This document shows positions 1-5,524 of a DNA stretch of 6,954 nucleotides, piece by piece (the stretch's first letter is position 1; each line of letters begins with the position of its first letter). Source of the DNA: an uncultured Collinsella sp. (GTDB taxonomy: Bacteria; Actinomycetota; Coriobacteriia; Coriobacteriales; Coriobacteriaceae). The stretch is from positions 1 to 6,954 of the forward strand of contig CATWQC010000047.1 in assembly GCA_958352845.1 (NCBI GenBank), read 5' to 3'. Made by a program: the position numbers and the translations under genes. The notes under the pieces are model-generated. The model did not search any database and was not told the DNA's origin. It was given only the letters and a program-made list of their open reading frames with translations.

Positions 1-549
1 ACGCCGCTTGAGCTTGCTTGGGATGATGACTGGTATTTGGTTGGACCGATCGCAAAAGCGGTAGATGTTGCCTTTGCCAGTCGGTCGGTTACGACGACCA
101 ACCTAAAAGGCGCGCTTGCCAAGCTTGATCGTACGGCTCGTCGGCGTTGCGCTGTCACGATGGTCGCCAACTCCAGCCCGCGCTATGACCTGCACCTGAT
201 GAACGCCATCGGCGCCTCGGTTACCTGCAGTAATGGCTTTGTGTATGCTTTTAATATCCTCATTCAGATGGGTGCCCTGCCGCAGGTTACGTACTTTGAA
301 TCGCCCCGTCGCGACACCTTCGATAGCCTTGAGGCGGGCGTAGCAGATTTTTCCCGTATGCTCGAGCACGGCAACGAGGATAAAATCGACCGCCTGCGCG
401 ACTACATCGCTCAACACATGATTGAGAACCCCCATGCCGGTGAGCCGGGCTCCAAGGGCGTGCCGCAGGGGCGCTATATGCTCGACCATATCCGTAAGGT
501 TCGTTGGGCGTTTATTGCATGGGAGCCGGTCTCTGCGCCCAGCTCATAG
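1..549 (+). CDS. Probable class I SAM-dependent methyltransferase, C-terminal part (5' truncated by window edge)
   Basis: The frame is open from base 1 to a TAG at 547-549, giving 182 visible residues. The TTG at 37 is an internal leucine codon, not a start, because the frame continues upstream through WDDDWY (residues 7-12). The visible part resembles the C-terminal half of a Rossmann-fold methyltransferase. A strand-like segment, VDVAFASRSV (21-30), is followed by KLDRTARRR (41-49), SPRYD (59-63), a helical segment FVYAFNILIQMG (80-91) and a terminal aromatic strand, RWAFIAWEP (168-176), typical of this group. The AdoMet-binding glycine motif would lie upstream of the window and cannot be checked, and the substrate is unknown. 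The gene is followed by a 158-nt gap before yhbY on the same strand. No terminator is visible in the gap, so read-through is possible. The family call rests on general resemblance; confidence in the reading frame is high, in the function moderate. Confidence 0.62.
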   Translation, partial: TPLELAWDDDWYLVGPIAKAVDVAFASRSVTTTNLKGALAKLDRTARRRCAVTMVANSSPRYDLHLMNAIGASVTCSNGFVYAFNILIQMGALPQVTYFESPRRDTFDSLEAGVADFSRMLEHGNEDKIDRLRDYIAQHMIENPHAGEPGSKGVPQGRYMLDHIRKVRWAFIAWEPVSAPSS

Positions 550-665
550 CCTGTTCGCAGCCCGCACCGCCCACTCACTCGGCATCCGCATTCTTTGCGA
601 ACTGGGCGAACGCGCTCCACACCGCGCCGTTCCTGCGCTATCGTGGGACAGCTCACGTAGATTAA

Positions 666-681
666 GGCCCCGTCGCGGGGC
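666..681 (+). other. GC-rich hairpin just upstream of yhbY
   Basis: GCCCCG (667-672) pairs with CGGGGC (676-681) around a 3-nt TCG loop, about 27 nt before the yhbY ATG. No T tract follows (the next bases are GCCCCATACAT), so it is not an intrinsic terminator. It could be a structured 5' leader or chance in GC-rich DNA. The rest of the 550-707 gap shows no convincing promoter. Confidence 0.3.
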
Positions 682-707
682 GCCCCATACATAGAAAGCG
701 AGAACCC

Positions 708-1007
708 ATGGCACTGACAGGAGCACAGGTCAAGCAGCTTCGCAGCATGGCCCATCACCTCAACCCCGCCATCATCATCGGCAAGTCCGACGTTAACGAG
801 GGCACCGTCGAGCAGACGGTCGCCTACCTGGAGAAGCACGAGCTCGTTAAGTGCTCCGTGCTCGATGGCTCCAGCCTTTCCGCCCGCGAAGCCGCCGAAG
901 AGCTCGCTGAGCGCTGCCACGCCGAGGTCGTCCAGGTCATCGGCCGCAAGTTCTCGCTGTATCGCGAGTCCTCGCGCAAGGACATCGAGAAGATCAAGCT
1001 CGTCTAA
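708..1007 (+). CDS. yhbY: YhbY-family ribosome-associated RNA-binding protein (CRM domain)
   Basis: This is a complete 99-residue protein, the usual length for a stand-alone CRM-domain protein. The family binds RNA and associates with pre-50S ribosomal particles. Family landmarks run through the whole length: LTGAQVKQLRSMAHHLNP (3-20), the RNA-binding loop region IIIGKSDVNEG (22-32), LEKHELVKCSVL (41-52) and the closing strand VVQVIGRKFSLYR (74-86). The GxxG loop of characterised members (GSNG in E. coli, GKGG in Bacillus as I recall them) reads GKSD here, so its last glycine is aspartate. The ATG at 708 matches the conserved N-terminus (MALTGAQ). The Shine-Dalgarno is weak, with only purine-rich AGAAAGCGAGAA at 693-704. 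A strong terminator follows 38 nt after the stop, so the gene ends a transcript that may begin in or before the methyltransferase. Confidence 0.93.
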   Translation: MALTGAQVKQLRSMAHHLNPAIIIGKSDVNEGTVEQTVAYLEKHELVKCSVLDGSSLSAREAAEELAERCHAEVVQVIGRKFSLYRESSRKDIEKIKLV

Positions 1008-1045
1008 GAGCCAATAAACCGGCGAGCCAACACATAGCAAGCTTA

Positions 1046-1078
1046 CGGGTGCCCAAGTACTTCGGGCGCCCGTTTTTT
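1046..1078 (+). terminator. Intrinsic terminator of yhbY
   Basis: CGGGTGCCC (1046-1054) pairs with GGGCGCCCG (1064-1072) in a 9-bp stem with one G-T pair and a 9-nt loop. A run of six T (1073-1078) follows directly. The T tract overlaps the stop codon of the convergent regulator (1077-1079). On the opposite strand the same hairpin is not followed by a T tract, so it should stop only rightward transcription efficiently. Confidence 0.92.
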
Positions 1079-4076
1079 ATCGCTCGACCAGCACGCGATT
1101 GAGCCGCCCCTCCACCAAGCGCTCGTATAGACGCCGGGTCTCGGGCTCGGGCACGCCATTGACCTGCTCCCTCAGATGGTGCATATGCCCGCTGTATAGC
1201 TCGACGATATCGCGCCGCCGCCCCGCCGCACTGTAGACGTGCATGGCGCAGCGCACCATATCCTCACGTGCCGTTTCTTGCCGAAGCCCCGACTCCGCCA
1301 GCCAAATCGCCGACTGCAGATCGTTTTCTTCTAGAGCGGCATTTGCTCCCTTAATCATGCAATCGATGTACTTTGACTGCATAATGCGTCGCATACGCAA
1401 AAAGTAGGTGGGATTACAGCCATTGGGAACATACAGCGGTCCGGCATAAAGCTGCTCAATCTTAAGGCACAGCTCAACTAAATGGGGCCCGCGCGCACCC
1501 GTGCGATTTCCCAAAACCTCGCGGCTTATCTGGTCAAACAGCCGTACATCGGTCTTGACGTAGTCGCCGTTGAGCCCAATGCATTCATTTTGGATGAGCA
1601 CACACGACTTGCCGTCCGGCGTCGGCCCCAAAGCCGACCGCAAGCGCGATATCGTCGAGTACAGGTTGTTGCGGGCGCTATTGAACTCGGCATGGGGCCA
1701 CAGCTCCATGGCCAGCGTCTCACGATCGACGAGCGCATCCATGCCCAGCGCAAGCCGCTCGGCAAGTGTCGCCGCCTTCTTGCGGCGCCACATTTTGTCC
1801 GTGATGGGAAACCCGTCGCGCTCGGCGCGAAACGCACCAAACATGCGAATCTCGATATGGTCGATGGTATCAACGGCTTCAACCTCGCCGGCCTGGAATA
1901 GGCGCTCGCCCTCCCCTTCCAAATCGTCGCGCAGCGAGTACCGCGACAGCTCGCGCACGGGAAGCTTCTTGCGTATCCTGGCCGCCGGCTCGCCCAGACA
2001 ATGCATGGCAAGGCGCGCAAAGAGCCGATACGATGGTTCTAGAATCCCCGCACGATTCATGGACATCCAGGCCGCAAGGTCGCTGTCTCGGCCTGCACAG
2101 GCCAAATGCAGCGCCACCATCCAGGCCTCCGCTCCACCAACCTGCGTCTGGCTTATATCGAGCAACTCCGCTTCCTCGCGTACCGAAACCATCGAGGTGT
2201 TACGCAGATATGCCGCGCGCTCCAGCAGCAATGCGTTATCGCGCATGTACGCAATCGACTCCTCGGCAAGTTTGAGCACTTGGACCGCACGGAACTTTGC
2301 ATTAACCGGCCGTCCCTCTGCCAGCGACTGCCAGCCTTCTAGCAACAGACCAAACAGCTGAATCTGGTTGTCGCGCATGCGCACGGCAAAACGATCGAGC
2401 TCGTTGAACGCCGCGTCATCGGTTACCGGCAAGCCGGAAAGGAGCCGCCGTGCCGCCAGCACCATGCGCACCCAGATAGCCATCGCCTTAAGCCCACGTA
2501 CGTCGAGCGCCTCCCGCACCACCGTCATCTCGTCGTCGCGCTCGTCGGTTCCCGCAAACGACCCGTCAAAGAGCTCCACCAGCATGCTATCGGCCCGTAT
2601 AACAATCCCCGCGACATCGAGCTCGCAGTCGTAGGCCTTGCTCGTTTTGAGCTGCTGTAGAACGCCGCCGTCATCTCCCCGCTCGGTCAGACAGCGCTTG
2701 ACCTCGATATGCGCAGACAACATATCGAGTGCGGTATGGGATGTCTCGATTTCTGGCACGGCCAGGTTCGTAGGAAGCCCAAGCCCGTTGTCCCCATAGC
2801 AAACAGCCGTCAGTGTCTGGGCCGCCCTCCATGAAACAGGGTCTATTTCGCAGGCCGCCCGTTCGCCCCCGCGCTCGATGACCGATGCCATATAGCGAGC
2901 GAGCTTTGTATTGGACACGCTGACCGCCGCCAGATATACGCCGAGCGCCTCGGCAGGCGTTGGCTCTGGAGCCGGATCGTCGGCATCGATCGTGCCCAGC
3001 GCTGCTCGGCAGATATCGGCCCCGTGCCCCGTCAGAGCCAGATCGACCCCATACTGCCCAGCAAGTTCAAGGACCGCTTCACGGTCCAAAAAGGCGTCCG
3101 CCAGGCCCATCGCCGCATCGCATCTACCCGCCTTAAGCAAAATCCGGGCCGCCCTCGGAACAAGCTCGGGGCGAACCTCGGCCACCAACTTGCGCAAGCG
3201 CAAGCGTCCGTTATCCTCCGTGCCCAGACACGTAAAACTCCGCTCGGCGGGATCCAAGCCAAAGATCGGGTAGTCGCGTACAAAGTAGGACTGGTCGACC
3301 ATCGACAGTCTCACCCCGCAAGCCTCGAGTTCCGAGATATTGCCCTCGCCCATCAAAACCATGAGACATGCCACGCAAAACAGCGCATTATTGTCGAGCG
3401 AAGCCAGATCGGCAAGCGCCGCGCCATATACGTTGACAATCTCGTTTTCGAGCAGGCCGGCTACGTCGCCTTGGCCATACAGACCCGTCTGCAATGCCGA
3501 AACGAGCTCGGGCACGCCCTGCGTGAGCTGATAGAAGTCGAGCGATGTGCTGATCGAAAACGCCGATGCCCACGCCGAATACTCATAGGCATGCACCTTG
3601 AGCATCTGCGCATTGATCTTAACCGAATCGCCCAGCCCATGAATCAGCTGACGATTTGAAGGACGGCAGGAGATAAAGACCCCTATCCCCATAGCGCGCA
3701 GGCCGCGAATCCTGTCGATGAGGTCCTCGGTATCGTGCTGATCGAGGTTTGGCACATTATCAATCGCGATAAGGGAATGCGGTTTGTCTTTGAGTTCTTC
3801 GGTAACCACCTCGAGCTGCATAAACACCTCGCGCCCAGTGGCGCGATCGGCCTCGATAATCCGCACGGGGCCTCGCGTCGGATCGCATTTAACCTCATGG
3901 GTGTACTGCAGCAGCACCGAGGTCTTCCCAAACCCGTCGGGCGCATAAAGAACCACGATGCCGGCCTTTCGGCCCTTGGCGATAAGCTCATTCATCAAGC
4001 GTTCGCGTCGCACCATATAGCCTCCGCCCAGCGGCATCAGCTCGAGGTCGTCTATACCGCTCAAATCGTTTACCAT
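1077..4076 (-). CDS. Large STAND-ATPase transcriptional regulator with C-terminal winged helix and BTAD domain (MalT/SARP-like hybrid)
   Basis: The 999-residue protein starts at ATG 4076-4074, five bases after a GAGGAG ribosome site. The N-terminal NTPase resembles MalT-type STAND proteins: Walker A APDGFGKTS (45-53), Walker B SLIAIDNV (101-108, Asp106) and a sensor-like FISCRP (134-139). Residues 200-735 look mainly helical, consistent with a repeat or arm region, but I see no clear TPR consensus. Residues 738-840 form an OmpR-type winged helix: IEIRMFGAF, then RRKKAATLAERLAL, then LAMELWPHAEFNSARNNLYS and ISRLRSALG. Residues 841-990 form a bacterial transcriptional activation (BTAD) domain with LCLKIEQLYAGPLYV and LESGLRQE-like helices. 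By family knowledge, ATP and an inducer drive multimerisation and activation. The inducer and targets are unknown. Classical SARP/AfsR proteins carry winged helix-BTAD at the N-terminus; here it is C-terminal, where MalT has its LuxR domain. It converges on yhbY and is separated from nagB by a terminator, so it is probably transcribed alone. Confidence 0.93.
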   Translation of the reverse strand: MVNDLSGIDDLELMPLGGGYMVRRERLMNELIAKGRKAGIVVLYAPDGFGKTSVLLQYTHEVKCDPTRGPVRIIEADRATGREVFMQLEVVTEELKDKPHSLIAIDNVPNLDQHDTEDLIDRIRGLRAMGIGVFISCRPSNRQLIHGLGDSVKINAQMLKVHAYEYSAWASAFSISTSLDFYQLTQGVPELVSALQTGLYGQGDVAGLLENEIVNVYGAALADLASLDNNALFCVACLMVLMGEGNISELEACGVRLSMVDQSYFVRDYPIFGLDPAERSFTCLGTEDNGRLRLRKLVAEVRPELVPRAARILLKAGRCDAAMGLADAFLDREAVLELAGQYGVDLALTGHGADICRAALGTIDADDPAPEPTPAEALGVYLAAVSVSNTKLARYMASVIERGGERAACEIDPVSWRAAQTLTAVCYGDNGLGLPTNLAVPEIETSHTALDMLSAHIEVKRCLTERGDDGGVLQQLKTSKAYDCELDVAGIVIRADSMLVELFDGSFAGTDERDDEMTVVREALDVRGLKAMAIWVRMVLAARRLLSGLPVTDDAAFNELDRFAVRMRDNQIQLFGLLLEGWQSLAEGRPVNAKFRAVQVLKLAEESIAYMRDNALLLERAAYLRNTSMVSVREEAELLDISQTQVGGAEAWMVALHLACAGRDSDLAAWMSMNRAGILEPSYRLFARLAMHCLGEPAARIRKKLPVRELSRYSLRDDLEGEGERLFQAGEVEAVDTIDHIEIRMFGAFRAERDGFPITDKMWRRKKAATLAERLALGMDALVDRETLAMELWPHAEFNSARNNLYSTISRLRSALGPTPDGKSCVLIQNECIGLNGDYVKTDVRLFDQISREVLGNRTGARGPHLVELCLKIEQLYAGPLYVPNGCNPTYFLRMRRIMQSKYIDCMIKGANAALEENDLQSAIWLAESGLRQETAREDMVRCAMHVYSAAGRRRDIVELYSGHMHHLREQVNGVPEPETRRLYERLVEGRLNRVLVER

Positions 4077-4081
4077 GCCCG

Positions 4082-4087
4082 CTCCTC
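4082..4087 (-). promoter_or_regulatory. Ribosome binding site of the BTAD regulator
   Basis: On the minus strand GAGGAG is followed by five bases and ATG. This is a near-ideal Shine-Dalgarno and spacing, and it fixes the regulator start at 4076. Confidence 0.8.
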
Positions 4088-4180
4088 AACTCGACCGTAT
4101 GGACACTGTAGCCGCAAGACCATACAAGCCGCGCTATGAATAGAGCGACCTTGTGTTTTAGGTTGTCTTTTGGTACGAAA

Positions 4181-4194
4181 GCGGCAAGTTTTTG
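4181..4194 (-). repeat. 14-mer direct repeat, copy nearest the regulator
   Basis: The minus strand reads CAAAAACTTGCCGC. A second copy in the same orientation at 4427-4440 differs at one base. Both lie in the non-coding region upstream of the regulator. Confidence 0.6.
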
Positions 4195-4205
4195 TACAGC
4201 GAGGG

Positions 4206-4235
4206 CCGATTGTTATTAATCCCCTGACTAATCGG
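4206..4235. repeat. Inverted repeat CCGATT / AATCGG
   Basis: CCGATT (4206-4211) and AATCGG (4230-4235) are perfect 6-bp inverted arms around an AT-rich 18-nt spacer. It is about 130 nt upstream of the regulator start and could be an operator or an RNA hairpin. Arms this short can arise by chance. Confidence 0.4.
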
Positions 4236-4253
4236 TCTTTAAGCAGGTAAATG

Positions 4254-4269
4254 AGCTTGTCAGCTTGTC
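4254..4269. repeat. Perfect tandem 8-bp repeat (AGCTTGTC x2)
   Basis: AGCTTGTC is repeated twice without a gap in the regulator upstream region, reading GACAAGCT twice on the minus strand. SARP-type winged helices bind short direct repeats, but typically with about 11-bp periodicity, so the 8-bp period is not a direct match. Confidence 0.55.
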
Positions 4270-4426
4270 CCATCTAAGCGGCAGTGTAACGCAGATGAAC
4301 AAGGTTCAGCCATGTCATTCAACTCGCCTAGCACCCGCTACCGTCTACGACCTTTTAGTGGCTTTTTTGCATAGAATCTGATATGGAATGAATCAAACTG
4401 TTGGGCGTCCGGCATTCGTCAAGCTT

Positions 4427-4440
4427 GCGGCAAGATTTTG
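4427..4440 (-). repeat. 14-mer direct repeat, distal copy, overlapping a palindrome
   Basis: The minus strand reads CAAAATCTTGCCGC, 13/14 identical to 4181-4194 and 246 bp away start to start. This copy overlaps a perfect 11-bp palindrome CTTGC-G-GCAAG at 4424-4434. It lies 25 nt past the nagB terminator T tract. Confidence 0.6.
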
Positions 4441-4464
4441 GTCAAGTGGACAGAAAGGGATAAC

Positions 4465-4492
4465 AAAAAGGCCCCCGCAAAGCGGAGGCCTT
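4465..4492 (-). terminator. Intrinsic terminator of nagB
   Basis: On the minus strand GGCCTCCGC (4490-4482) pairs with GCGGGGGCC (4478-4470), nine pairs with one T-G, around a TTT loop. A T5 tract follows (4469-4465) and AA precedes the stem. It starts about 33 nt after the nagB stop and should separate nagB from the regulator. Confidence 0.93.
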
Positions 4493-4524
4493 AGGCAAGG
4501 CTATGTCGAGCTGCAGAATTCGCG

Positions 4525-5253
4525 TTACTCGCAGAGCGAAAGAGCGGCCTCGTCGGCAACGACAACGCAGTTGGTGTGCAGCTGCAGGATCGAAGCCGGG
4601 CACTCGGGCGTAACCGGACCATAGCACATGTCATGCACGGCCTGAGCCTTGGCCTCGCCGTTGGCGACGACCAGGATCATGCGGGCATACATGATGGTCT
4701 GGGTGCCCATGGTGTAGGCCTGACGGGGAACATCGTCGATGCTGTCGAACAGGCGGCTGTTGGCCTGAATGGTGCTCTCGGTGAGGTCGACACAGTGCGT
4801 GCCCTTGGAGAAGTGGTCATCGGGCTCGTTGAAGCCGATGTGGCCGTTGTTGCCAATGCCGAGCAGCTGCAGATCCGGGTAACCGGCGTCGGCGACAATC
4901 TTGTCGTACTCAGAGCAGGCAGCGGCGGCGTCGGGGTTGGAACCGTCGGGCACATGCGTGTTGTTCAGGTCGATGTTGATGTGATCGAAGAAGTTCTCAC
5001 GCATGAAGTAGTGATAGCTCTGGGGATCGTCGTGCGAAAGGCCGCGATACTCGTCCAGGTTGTAGGTGCTGACCTCGGCAAAGTCGACGTCGCCCTTCTT
5101 GTACCAAGCAGCGAGCTGCTTGTAGGCACCGATCGGGGTGGAGCCGGTGGCAAGGCCCAGCACACAGTCGGGCTTGAGGATAACCTGGGCCGAGATGATA
5201 TTAGCGGCCTTGCGGCTCATATCCTCGTAGTCTTTAGCTTTAATGATCTTCAT
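4525..5253 (-). CDS. nagB: Glucosamine-6-phosphate deaminase NagB
   Basis: This 242-residue cytosolic enzyme converts glucosamine-6-phosphate to fructose-6-phosphate and ammonium, the last step of GlcNAc catabolism. The start is ATG 5253-5251, giving MKIIKAKDYE as in the family, with AGAAAGGA just upstream. The frame stays open to 5604, but the upstream part overlaps the IIA gene and resembles no NagB. Phosphate/substrate loop: GLATGSTPIGAY (33-44). Catalytic loop: YNLDEYRGL (64-72), where Asp67 corresponds to the E. coli general base Asp72. Ring-opening region: GIGNNGHIGFNEP (132-144), where His138 and Glu143 match E. coli His143 and Glu148. Asn136 replaces E. coli Asp141, which is usual in Gram-positive NagBs as I recall. 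The protein is shorter than E. coli NagB (266 residues) and appears to lack its C-terminal allosteric tail, resembling the non-allosteric Gram-positive type. It has a long structured leader and its own terminator. Confidence 0.96.
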   Translation of the reverse strand: MKIIKAKDYEDMSRKAANIISAQVILKPDCVLGLATGSTPIGAYKQLAAWYKKGDVDFAEVSTYNLDEYRGLSHDDPQSYHYFMRENFFDHINIDLNNTHVPDGSNPDAAAACSEYDKIVADAGYPDLQLLGIGNNGHIGFNEPDDHFSKGTHCVDLTESTIQANSRLFDSIDDVPRQAYTMGTQTIMYARMILVVANGEAKAQAVHDMCYGPVTPECPASILQLHTNCVVVADEAALSLCE

Positions 5254-5260
5254 TACGCGT

Positions 5261-5285
5261 CCTTTCTCGTACAAGAGAGGCAAGG
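5261..5285 (-). promoter_or_regulatory. nagB ribosome binding site inside a sequestering hairpin
   Basis: The minus strand carries GAGAAAGG (5268-5261), the Shine-Dalgarno, seven bases before the nagB ATG. Upstream CCTT (5285-5282) and TCTC (5278-5275) pair with AAGG and GAGA, giving eight pairs with a 3-nt GCC bulge and a 6-nt loop, TTGTAC. The hairpin covers the whole ribosome site. Confidence 0.5.
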
Positions 5286-5453
5286 CTCCCTTACAAGCAC
5301 TTGCCCGCGGCCCGCGTCGGCCGCAACCAACGTGTGCGGCCACCAGGGCGAGGTCGCGTAATGTATGTGTCTCGTGTCTAGCCGCGTCGAGGCCCCTGCC
5401 CGTCCACGGTGACCCAAAGCCTTTTAGCTTCGGACAAATCCCATCTTGCCACT

Positions 5454-5481
5454 GAGGGCGTCCTCTTTCAAGGGCGCCCTC
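5454..5481. repeat. Long imperfect inverted repeat in the crr-nagB gap
   Basis: GAGGGCGTCCT (5454-5464) and AGGGCGCCCTC (5471-5481) form 10 of 11 pairs around a 6-nt loop. Neither strand has a T tract after it, so it is not a standard intrinsic terminator for the IIA gene. It may be an mRNA-stabilising stem or the first element of the nagB leader. Confidence 0.6.
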
Positions 5482-5496
5482 CGTAAACGTGTTTGA

Positions 5497-5502
5497 ATTG
5501 TA
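5497..5502 (-). promoter_or_regulatory. Possible -10 element for nagB (TACAAT)
   Basis: The minus strand reads TACAAT, one base from the TATAAT consensus, 22 nt past the IIA stop. No good -35 lies 16-18 nt upstream, where the bases fall in the end of the IIA gene (GCAAGT-like). If real, transcription would start near 5490 and give a leader of about 235 nt. It is a weak candidate. Confidence 0.22.
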
Positions 5503-5524
5503 GACTAATGGCCACGTGCACTTG

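Larger units (their letters stand above)
4077..4464 (-). promoter_or_regulatory. Upstream region of the regulator, no gene, rich in repeats
   Basis: These 388 bases between the nagB terminator and the regulator start are more AT-rich than the genes around them. I see no tRNA and no ORF with a ribosome site. No -35/-10 pair is convincing. TTGAC occurs twice on the minus strand (around 4412-4445), and TTGATT followed 17 nt later by TATGCA (around 4370-4400) is a weak candidate. The stretch holds the repeats listed separately, which would suit operator sites for the regulator itself or for another factor. Confidence 0.5.
5254..5524 (-). promoter_or_regulatory. Long nagB 5' leader with several predicted hairpins (candidate cis-regulatory RNA)
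   Basis: This 271-nt gap between the IIA gene and nagB holds no credible gene and no intrinsic terminator. Read as minus-strand RNA from distal to proximal, it can form: a long imperfect stem 5481-5471 with 5464-5454 (10 of 11 pairs, 6-nt loop); CCGAAGC/GCTTTGG (5433-5427 with 5420-5414, loop TAAAAG); GGCCGCA/TGCGGCC (5341-5335 with 5325-5319, perfect 7 bp); GGCAAG/CTTGCC (5305-5300 with 5284-5279); and a hairpin burying the Shine-Dalgarno. The last two share bases and exclude each other. I could not match it to a riboswitch class I know. GC-rich DNA makes hairpins easily, so conservation is the decisive test. Confidence 0.45.

Noticed and set aside
4070..4273. 67-residue minus-strand ORF whose TAA overlaps the regulator start (ATGGTAA)
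   Set aside because: The stop/start overlap looks like translational coupling, but there is no Shine-Dalgarno before its ATG, the product is a basic low-complexity peptide without recognisable features, and it crosses the repeat region.
4388..4624. 78-residue plus-strand ORF
   Set aside because: It runs through the nagB terminator and the end of nagB in antisense, has no ribosome site and shows no family features.
4576..5361. 261-residue plus-strand ORF opposite nagB
   Set aside because: It is an antisense shadow made by the strong third-position GC bias of nagB, with valine/glycine-rich low-complexity translation. The other long frames opposite the regulator and glmM are the same effect.
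5454..5481. Terminator for the PTS IIA gene
   Set aside because: The stem is strong, but neither strand has a T tract after it, so it does not fit an intrinsic terminator.
5447..5490. Plus-strand GCCACTG resembling part of a cobalamin riboswitch
   Set aside because: The other conserved cobalamin-riboswitch elements are absent or out of order, and no plus-strand gene follows it.
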